11,323 nucleotides of DNA from UBA5499 sp002426275. GTDB taxonomy: Bacteria; Bacillota; DTU084. The stretch lies in NCBI GenBank assembly GCA_937888735.1, contig CALASN010000206.1, positions 1 through 11,323 of the forward strand, given 5' to 3'. This document shows, in pieces, positions 6,750 to 11,323 of this stretch. Positions within the stretch are counted from its first letter, which is position 1, and each line of letters opens with the position of its first letter. Under the pieces are notes generated by a model. That model was not told the DNA's origin and did not search any database. It was given only the letters and a program-made list of their open reading frames with translations. The translations under genes and the position numbers were made by a program.

Positions 6750-6775
6750 TTATCGGTACAGTTACTCAATTCTTA
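6750..6775 (-). promoter_or_regulatory. Predicted motility-sigma (sigma-28/sigma-D) promoter of the chemoreceptor-like gene
   Basis: On the minus strand TAAG (6775-6772) and ACCGATAA (6757-6750) are 14 bases apart. The known consensus is TAAA, 14-16 bases, then GCCGATAA (or GCCGATAT), so 11 of 12 positions match. Transcription would start near 6742, leaving about 20 bases that contain the ribosome binding site. An overlapping sigma-A reading (TTGAGT at 6769-6764 and TAGTAT at 6746-6741, 17 bases apart) is weaker. Confidence 0.6.
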
Positions 6776-6806
6776 AGAGGTTCAATGAATAAGCAGGAGA
6801 AAAAAG

Positions 6807-7646
6807 ATGAATGGCGAATTAAAAATTCATAATAAAGGTGACTTTGCTGAAGAGGTAGTAAAAGTGAAAAAAGCAGAGCAACTGATCGCGAAAATCGAAG
6901 ACCCCCAACTGGCGCTGGAGGTCCGTCAGCTTATGGGCGAGCTGATTGAAGCCGCTTTTACGGATCCTCTCACCGACCTTTATAATCGCCGTTTTTTCGA
7001 ATATAAACTACAGCAGGTTCTGGAGCTGTCCAAGGAAAAACAGCAGCAGTTCAGCGTCCTTTTTCTGGATCTGGATAATTTCAAAGCCGTAAACGACCGC
7101 TTAGGTCATGCCTACGGCGATCACGTTCTCAAACATGTTTCAGCGTTGATGAGCGATAACCTCCGCGCCCAGGATCTCATCGCCCGTTGGGGTGGAGAAG
7201 AATTTGCAGCTATTCTTCCTGAAACAAATACCCAGCATGCCATCATTGTGGCCGAACGGATTCGCAAAGCGATTGCCGATCATTCCTTCTACGATCAAAT
7301 CCTCACCGTCAGCTGCGGGATCGCAAGCTATCCCAACCATGGGCAAGATGCCGTAAGCCTCCTTACTCTGGCGGATCATGCCATGTACTACGCCAAAGCC
7401 GCGTCCAAAAACAAGGTCACCGTAGCCGGCCAGTATCAATTTAAAAGCAAGGAAAAGGCCGCCTTGGGCTATCTCCCGCAACGAACAATCCCCGGCAGCA
7501 TTTGGACCAAAGATAATTTCTTCTTGGTGAAAAGCTGGAAACAACTGGGGGAAGAATCTTCTTTCGTGCTGGCGCAGACGGACCGAGGGCCGGTTTATCT
7601 ACAAAAAAACGATCACCTCTGGTTCTTGCTCAACGAGCTATCTTAA
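6807..7646 (+). CDS. GGDEF-domain diguanylate cyclase, soluble, with unassigned C-terminal tail
   Basis: The product has 279 residues. AGGAG (6795-6799) lies seven bases before the ATG. Residues 1-50 are mostly helical and charged, with no membrane segment or recognised sensor. The GGDEF domain spans about 52-207, with DPLTDLYNRR (53-62), the metal-binding FLDLDNFKAVND (86-97), the active-site loop RWGGEEF (GGEEF at 129-133) and TVSCGIASYP (167-176). Such domains make cyclic di-GMP from two GTP. The active site is intact. RAQD (120-123), five residues before GGEEF, is a complete RxxD inhibitory site, so product feedback is expected. The last 70 or so residues (about 210-279) are rich in Trp, Phe and Lys, with IWTKDNFFLVKSWKQLG and ending DHLWFLLNELS. 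I recognise no domain there. The gene is divergent from the chemoreceptor-like gene and convergent with secF, so it is monocistronic. Its promoter must lie within about 85 bp, and no clear plus-strand hexamers are visible. Confidence 0.93.
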   Translation: MNGELKIHNKGDFAEEVVKVKKAEQLIAKIEDPQLALEVRQLMGELIEAAFTDPLTDLYNRRFFEYKLQQVLELSKEKQQQFSVLFLDLDNFKAVNDRLGHAYGDHVLKHVSALMSDNLRAQDLIARWGGEEFAAILPETNTQHAIIVAERIRKAIADHSFYDQILTVSCGIASYPNHGQDAVSLLTLADHAMYYAKAASKNKVTVAGQYQFKSKEKAALGYLPQRTIPGSIWTKDNFFLVKSWKQLGEESSFVLAQTDRGPVYLQKNDHLWFLLNELS

Positions 7647-7650
7647 TTAA

Positions 7651-7681
7651 AAAGCCCCCGCTCATCTCAAGCGAGGGCTTT
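7651..7681. terminator. Intrinsic terminator between the GGDEF gene and secF
   Basis: The arms AAAGCCCCCGCT (7651-7662) and AGCGAGGGCTTT (7670-7681) form a 12-bp stem with one mismatch and a seven-base loop. On the minus strand the stem is followed by TTTTTAATT, so it serves the secD-secF transcript well. On the plus strand the T-run is only three bases, so termination of the GGDEF gene may be weaker. Confidence 0.85.
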
Positions 7682-7706
7682 CCAATTGCGCTTTTTATCG
7701 CATACC

Positions 7707-8612
7707 TTAGGCCTTGGCTGCTTTGCCCACAGGCCTTTTTCTCTCTTCGAAACTCCTCAGCCAAATCCACAGCGGACTTGCCACATAAATGGTAGAATAG
7801 GTGCCAACCAACGTGCCAAAGAACAGAGCCAACGAGAAATCCTTCAGCGTGGCGCCGCCAAAGAGCAAAATGGCGACAACAGTAAGCTGAGTCATCAGGT
7901 TAGTGATGATGGTTCGAGAGAGCGTTTCATTAATGCTGCTGTTAACCAGCTCAACCAGACCCTCTTTGCGTCTCAACCGCAGATTTTCGCGAATACGGTC
8001 AAAAATCACGATGGTATCGTTAATTGAGTAACCAACGATGGTAAGGATAGCCGCCACAAAGGTGCTGCTAACCTCTCTGCCTGTGAGGGCAAAGAAACCC
8101 ATCGTGATAATCACATCATGCATCACCGCAAGTATGGCGGCAATGCCAAAACGGTACTCAAACCGGAAGGCAACGTAGGCCATGATCAAAAGCCAGGACA
8201 GAAGCAGCGCCCAACCGGCCTGCTTCAGCATTTCCGACCCAATCACAGGCTCAACCATATCCGTGCGCAGATCGTGAACTTTGCCGAACTCTTTCTCCAA
8301 AGCCGTGTCTACCTTGCGGATTTCTTGGTCTTTAAGAGCTTTAGTCCGAATTAAAACCTCAGAGCCGTCGCCCGCCGGCTGAATTACGCTTTGGGCGAGA
8401 TCCAACGACTCAAGCTCCGGGCTTGTGAGCACATCGCGAACTTGCGCCGCAGTGACCGGCTTCTGGAATTGTCTTTCCAGTAAAACGCCGCCGGTGAAAT
8501 CCAAACCAAGGTTAAGTCCGTGCGTGAAAAGCAAAACGATGCTGGCTACAACCAAGGCGGCGGAAATGCTGACCCAAATTTTGCTTTTGCCCATGATATT
8601 GAAATTAGTCAT
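7707..8612 (-). CDS. secF: Protein translocase subunit SecF
   Basis: The product has 301 residues and six predicted membrane helices. SecF works with SecD on the outer face of the cytoplasmic membrane, using the proton-motive force to pull proteins through SecYEG late in export. Visible hallmarks are NLGLDFTGGVLLE (34-46) after the first helix, the VEPVIGSEM region (120-128) before helix 2, FRFEYRFGIAAI (149-160), the helix-4 motif GYSINDTIVIFDRIRENLR (194-212) and SRTIITNLMTQ. The C-terminus is a short basic tail. Its ATG follows the secD TAA with no intervening base. GGAAAGGGGG inside the secD end serves as ribosome binding site. A strong terminator lies 25 bases beyond the stop, so it is the last gene of the operon. 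Confidence 0.97.
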   Translation of the reverse strand: MTNFNIMGKSKIWVSISAALVVASIVLLFTHGLNLGLDFTGGVLLERQFQKPVTAAQVRDVLTSPELESLDLAQSVIQPAGDGSEVLIRTKALKDQEIRKVDTALEKEFGKVHDLRTDMVEPVIGSEMLKQAGWALLLSWLLIMAYVAFRFEYRFGIAAILAVMHDVIITMGFFALTGREVSSTFVAAILTIVGYSINDTIVIFDRIRENLRLRRKEGLVELVNSSINETLSRTIITNLMTQLTVVAILLFGGATLKDFSLALFFGTLVGTYSTIYVASPLWIWLRSFEERKRPVGKAAKA

Positions 8613-9821
8613 TTATGCCGCCCCCTTTCCTGCCAGACTGCGAACCAGACCGTCGGGATTATGATTGGCTACCGCTTCCAAAATCCACCTGGTAATTACA
8701 ATGCATGTGAACAAGCTGGCGATGATGCCAAGGATCAAAGTCACAGCGAAACCTCTGACTGTACTGGAACCTAAATAGAAGAGAATGGTCGCCGTGATAA
8801 TAGTGGTCACGTTAGAATCCAAAATGCAGCTCCAGGCCCTGTGAAAGCCGGCTGAAATAGCCGCATGCAGTCTTTTGCCGCCTTTCAGCTCATCGCGGAT
8901 GCGCTCAAAAATGATCACATTAGCGTCCACAGCCATCCCCAAACTGAGGATGAAACCTGCGATTCCAGGCAATGTGAAGACAGCGTGTATCCCAGCCATA
9001 GCTGCTAACACAAGTAAAGCGTAAATGAGCAAAGCCAAATCCGCCACGATGCCCATCCGCCTATAGTAGACGAGCATGAACACAAGCACCAGGCAAACTC
9101 CCAAAAGACCCGCTTTCAGGCTCATGGAGATGGACTCTTTCTCTAAAATCGGGCTCACGTTGCGGACTTCCGTAGGCTTCAGATTCACCGGCAAAGCTCC
9201 GCCTTTAAGCAGCATGGCCAGATTTTTTGCCTCTTCTATGGTCATATTGCCCTCAATCACGGCTCTGCCATCGGTGATGGCCTGATTCACAACCGGATTG
9301 GTCAGCACGTCGTTATCCAAAACGATGGGGACATTCTTGCCAAGGTTCTCTTGCGTAAGTTTGGCAAATTTCTGCCTGCCTTCGGCGGTGAATTCCAAGG
9401 ATACTACCGGCTGGTTGCCATACTGCCCGCCATACTGAGCTTGGGCATCCTTAAGATCTGCGCCGGTTAAGCGTTTGTTTCCGTCAGGGTCACGGAACTC
9501 AAGCTGCGCAGTTTTACCAATCAGATCGATTGCTTCTTCCCGATCTTTGATTCCAGGAAGCTCCACAATGATGCGGTTGGTGCCTTGGCGTTGAACTACA
9601 GGCTCGCTGATCCCCAGGCTGTTGACCCTGCGTTCAATTACGCCTTTGGCCTTCTCCATGGTTTCGCTGGTGATTTTAACCCCGGTCGTGGGCTGTGCCA
9701 CCAGGACGATGTGGCTGCCGCCTTTAATGTCTAGACCGTAATTCAAAGGCACAGTCTTGAGGGTAACCACAGCTAGTGCGACGATAATCAAAATCGTCAG
9801 GATCTGCCACTTCCCCCGCAT
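8613..9821 (-). CDS. secD: Protein translocase subunit SecD
   Basis: The product has 402 residues, the compact form usual in Gram-positive-type lineages. Helix 1 is at about 5-25, followed by the GLDIKGGSHIVL motif (29-40) and the external P1 head (about 40-225) with VIERRVNSLGISEPVVQ (61-77) and KGGALPVNL (206-214). Helices 2-6 follow, with the helix-4 motif AVDANVIIFERIRDELK (297-313) and GFAVTLILGI (357-366). Together with SecF it uses the proton gradient to complete Sec-dependent export and to free the released protein. GGGGAGGAG lies five bases before the ATG, and a promoter with consensus hexamers lies just upstream, so the operon can be read independently of the HD/ATPase pair. YajC, often next to secD, is not in the window. 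Confidence 0.97.
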   Translation of the reverse strand: MRGKWQILTILIIVALAVVTLKTVPLNYGLDIKGGSHIVLVAQPTTGVKITSETMEKAKGVIERRVNSLGISEPVVQRQGTNRIIVELPGIKDREEAIDLIGKTAQLEFRDPDGNKRLTGADLKDAQAQYGGQYGNQPVVSLEFTAEGRQKFAKLTQENLGKNVPIVLDNDVLTNPVVNQAITDGRAVIEGNMTIEEAKNLAMLLKGGALPVNLKPTEVRNVSPILEKESISMSLKAGLLGVCLVLVFMLVYYRRMGIVADLALLIYALLVLAAMAGIHAVFTLPGIAGFILSLGMAVDANVIIFERIRDELKGGKRLHAAISAGFHRAWSCILDSNVTTIITATILFYLGSSTVRGFAVTLILGIIASLFTCIVITRWILEAVANHNPDGLVRSLAGKGAA

Positions 9822-9863
9822 TTTCTCTCCTCCCCTAAACTTCGTAATAAAAAGACAATACTA

Positions 9864-9892
9864 ATTATACTCTACGCCCCGATGGTTGTCAA
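9864..9892 (-). promoter_or_regulatory. Consensus sigma-A promoter of secD-secF
   Basis: On the minus strand TTGACA (9892-9887) and TATAAT (9869-9864) are exactly 17 bases apart, a match at all 12 hexamer positions. The expected start is near 9857, giving a leader of about 36 bases with a strong ribosome binding site (9835-9827). This implies strong constitutive transcription of secDF. Confidence 0.85.
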
Positions 9893-9908
9893 CGAAATGA
9901 AATCGTTG
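9890..9908. repeat. Short inverted repeat overlapping the secDF -35 element
   Basis: CAACGA (9890-9895) and TCGTTG (9903-9908) are six-base arms around a seven-base spacer. They share bases with the -35 hexamer, so an operator is conceivable. Arms this short are also common by chance. Confidence 0.25.
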
Positions 9909-9950
9909 GAAATCAGCAGTTTCAGGCATCCCAGGCAGCTTCTTCCAACT

Positions 9951-10619
9951 TCAAAGCAGCTTTGCGCCATTGATCATGAGCCGAAAATGACATTCCAAAA
10001 GTTCAGCCGCTCTGCGGCACATGATCATCCTGGTGAGGAAGATCTCAAAATAATCCATCACCGGACAGATCTCGGTTTCGATCACAAGATCCAAAATGAT
10101 ATTTTTCTCTTGCGCTTCAACTTTAACCTTAGATTCCACAGCTGCATAGCTTACCCGGTCGTGAATGTCAAAAGTGGCGATATCGCGGTTGCGCACTCTG
10201 GTTCTGTGGACATCGCTTTTATCCGCCAGGATAACCGCGGCGGACACCGGACTTACAGGCTGCCCCTCTTCTTCTTCGTGGTTGCCGATGGCCCCGATGA
10301 TCGTAGCTACTTCCTCCGCCGGCATGCCCAAGGAAAATAGAACCTGGCTGGAGAGCAAAGCTCCGCTTTGGCCGTGATCTGAACGCGCCACAACATTGCC
10401 GATATCGTGGAGATAACCGGCGATGGAAGCCAATTCCACCTGCCGCTTGGGATATGACAGCTGATCTAGAATTTGTCCGGCAATATTAGAAACCAGTCTG
10501 GCGTGACGAAAACCATGTTCCGTGTAGCCCATGGCGCCTAAATATTCATTAGCTTTAGTTATGAACGTCACAACCGGCGGGTATTCCCGTACTTGCTTTA
10601 AGGTGACTATACCGTTCAC
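9951..10619 (-). CDS. HD-domain phosphohydrolase-like protein
   Basis: The product has 222 residues. Metal-binding positions of the HD superfamily are all visible: FRH (His39) in YTEHGFRH, the HD doublet YLHDIGN (His71, Asp72), DHGQSGA (His82), GNHEE (His114) and ADKSDVHR (Asp133, Asp136). HD proteins of this kind are metal-dependent phosphohydrolases or phosphodiesterases, and the substrate here is unknown. The C-terminal 70 or so residues (from about 150) form a beta-rich then helical extension without a recognised domain. The GTG start at 10619 overlaps the upstream TGA as GTGA. An in-frame TAA six bases earlier rules out a longer protein. AAGGAG abuts the GTG with no proper spacing, so translation probably depends on coupling to the ATPase gene. 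It lies 129 bp upstream of secD on the same strand, and similar HD genes are known beside secDF in Bacillota, but a functional link is inference. Confidence 0.88.
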   Translation of the reverse strand: MNGIVTLKQVREYPPVVTFITKANEYLGAMGYTEHGFRHARLVSNIAGQILDQLSYPKRQVELASIAGYLHDIGNVVARSDHGQSGALLSSQVLFSLGMPAEEVATIIGAIGNHEEEEGQPVSPVSAAVILADKSDVHRTRVRNRDIATFDIHDRVSYAAVESKVKVEAQEKNIILDLVIETEICPVMDYFEIFLTRMIMCRRAAELLECHFRLMINGAKLL

Positions 10620-11323
10620 TCCTTAATTTTAAGCGTCCGCAGCCGATTAAGGGCGCAGGCCAACTCCAGGCTGCGAACAAAAGCGTAATCTCCAGGATGT
10701 TCTCCCTCTCTGCGAGCCAAAAAATCCAGTCCTTGCCGCTGGAGCTGCTGCAAGCGCTCTGCGATCTCCCTGACGCTGCGTTTGCCATCCGCCAGCTGCT
10801 GGGCAGCGTAACAAAGAAGCGCGCCTATGGCCCTGGTCTGACTTGGATCCACCAGCTGTTCAATGCGTTCGAGCTCGATCTCCTCCTTGCCGAACTGGAG
10901 ACCCTGCAGCCGATGGGCCTTGATCTTAACTTTTCCGCCTCTTGTGGGATCTATACCGGAAGGCAGAGGAATCCGCTCTCTTATGGCGCCAAACTCCGAA
11001 CCTCCCTCCGGATTTCTCTCAGGCTGGCTACTGGCGATGGCCCTTGCTTTCTCCGTGACAACTACGGGTTTGTACTCATCCATCATCAACACGGTATCCG
11101 CAACCTGAAAATAATCTCCGCAGCCGCCTGCAACCAGAACTGTGGAGACATGATATTCTTCATATAGCTGCCGGACTTTGTCAATGAAAGGAGTGATGGG
11201 CTCTTTTTCTTTGGCCACCAGCCGCTGCATCCTGCTGTCGCGAATCATAAAGTTAGTGGCCGAAGTGTCCTCATCCAATAATAAGACCCGGGCATTACAT
11301 TCCAAGGCCTCCATGATGTTGGC
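10616..11323 (-). CDS. Predicted ATPase of the ABC class (PF09818-type), C-terminal part
   Basis: The C-terminal 235 residues are visible. The frame stays open to base 11323, so the N-terminal part with the Walker A motif is outside the window. The first visible residues are ANIMEALECNARVLLLDEDT, with the Walker B run VLLLDEDTSATNFM. These are followed by IRDSRMQ, PITPFIDKVRQLYEE and GGCGDYFQVADTVLMMD, a pattern typical of the 'predicted ATPase of the ABC class' family. Family members are usually around 560 residues, and their cellular role is not established. From about residue 150 the sequence becomes a charged helical C-terminal region (ELERIEQLVD, RSVREIAERLQQL). It overlaps the HD gene by four bases and forms its likely translational partner. 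It carries no transporter permease neighbour, consistent with a soluble ABC-type ATPase rather than a transporter. Confidence 0.88.
   Translation of the reverse strand, partial: ANIMEALECNARVLLLDEDTSATNFMIRDSRMQRLVAKEKEPITPFIDKVRQLYEEYHVSTVLVAGGCGDYFQVADTVLMMDEYKPVVVTEKARAIASSQPERNPEGGSEFGAIRERIPLPSGIDPTRGGKVKIKAHRLQGLQFGKEEIELERIEQLVDPSQTRAIGALLCYAAQQLADGKRSVREIAERLQQLQRQGLDFLARREGEHPGDYAFVRSLELACALNRLRTLKIKE

Noticed and set aside
6722..6769. Upstream ATG for the chemoreceptor-like protein
   Set aside because: The strong GAGGAGGGG lies inside this extension and points to ATG 6721 or 6718. The predicted sigma-28 start near 6742 would also exclude it.
6741..6769. Sigma-A promoter for the chemoreceptor-like gene (TTGAGT, 17 bases, TAGTAT)
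   Set aside because: It matches only four of six positions in each hexamer and would start transcription at the ribosome binding site. The overlapping sigma-28 match is better and better placed.
1..11323. CRISPR array, insertion sequence, prophage, tRNA/rRNA or a defence island
   Set aside because: I saw no regularly spaced repeats, transposase or phage domains, terminal inverted repeats or tRNA-like cloverleaf. The HD and ABC-ATPase pair does not match a defence system I can name.

Overview
The window looks like chromosomal housekeeping DNA from a bacterium of the Bacillota (Firmicutes) type. Ribosome binding sites are strong and purine-rich, GTG starts are frequent, and promoters fit the sigma-A consensus. 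A cysteine desulfurase-ThiI pair and an ABC-class ATPase/HD/SecD/SecF block are typical of that group. One gene (2560-3306) encodes a signal-peptide protein that ends in an aromatic residue and looks like an outer-membrane beta-barrel. If that reading is right, the organism is a diderm Bacillota lineage such as Negativicutes, Halanaerobiia or Limnochordia. This placement is inference from gene content, not a database result.

Layout, left to right. (1) 1-1233, minus strand: the N-terminal 411 codons of a secreted RHS/YD-repeat-like protein that runs off the left edge. (2) 1376-2392, minus: a complete MtnA-family sugar-phosphate isomerase with its own promoter. (3) 2393-2559: a divergent intergenic region holding a 38-bp imperfect dyad. 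(4) 2560-3306, plus: the putative outer-membrane protein, closed by a hairpin terminator. (5) 3402-5772, plus: a two-gene sulfur-transfer operon, cysteine desulfurase then ThiI, 10 bp apart. (6) 5756-6721, minus: a membrane-anchored chemoreceptor-like protein with no sensor domain, whose 3' end overlaps thiI by 17 bp. (7) 6807-7646, plus: a soluble GGDEF diguanylate cyclase divergent from it, with an intact active site and I-site and an unassigned C-terminal tail. (8) 7651-7681: a terminator between convergent genes. (9) 7707-9821, minus: secF and secD, read from a promoter with perfect -35 and -10 hexamers. (10) 9951-11323, minus: an HD-domain protein translationally coupled to the C-terminal part of an ABC-class ATPase (PF09818 type) that leaves the window on the right.

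How the genes work together. The desulfurase supplies persulfide sulfur that ThiI uses for tRNA 4-thiouridine and possibly thiazole synthesis. SecD and SecF drive late steps of Sec export, the route the RHS-like and barrel proteins would use. The divergent chemoreceptor-like and GGDEF genes form a small signalling locus. The receptor-like gene has a good match to a motility-sigma (sigma-28/sigma-D) promoter. I found no CRISPR array, insertion sequence, phage gene, tRNA or rRNA, and no defence system I could defend. The points most worth a second look are the sigma-28-linked receptor/GGDEF locus, the GGDEF tail, the barrel protein with its upstream dyad, and the RHS-like gene, whose antisense frames could easily be annotated in its place.
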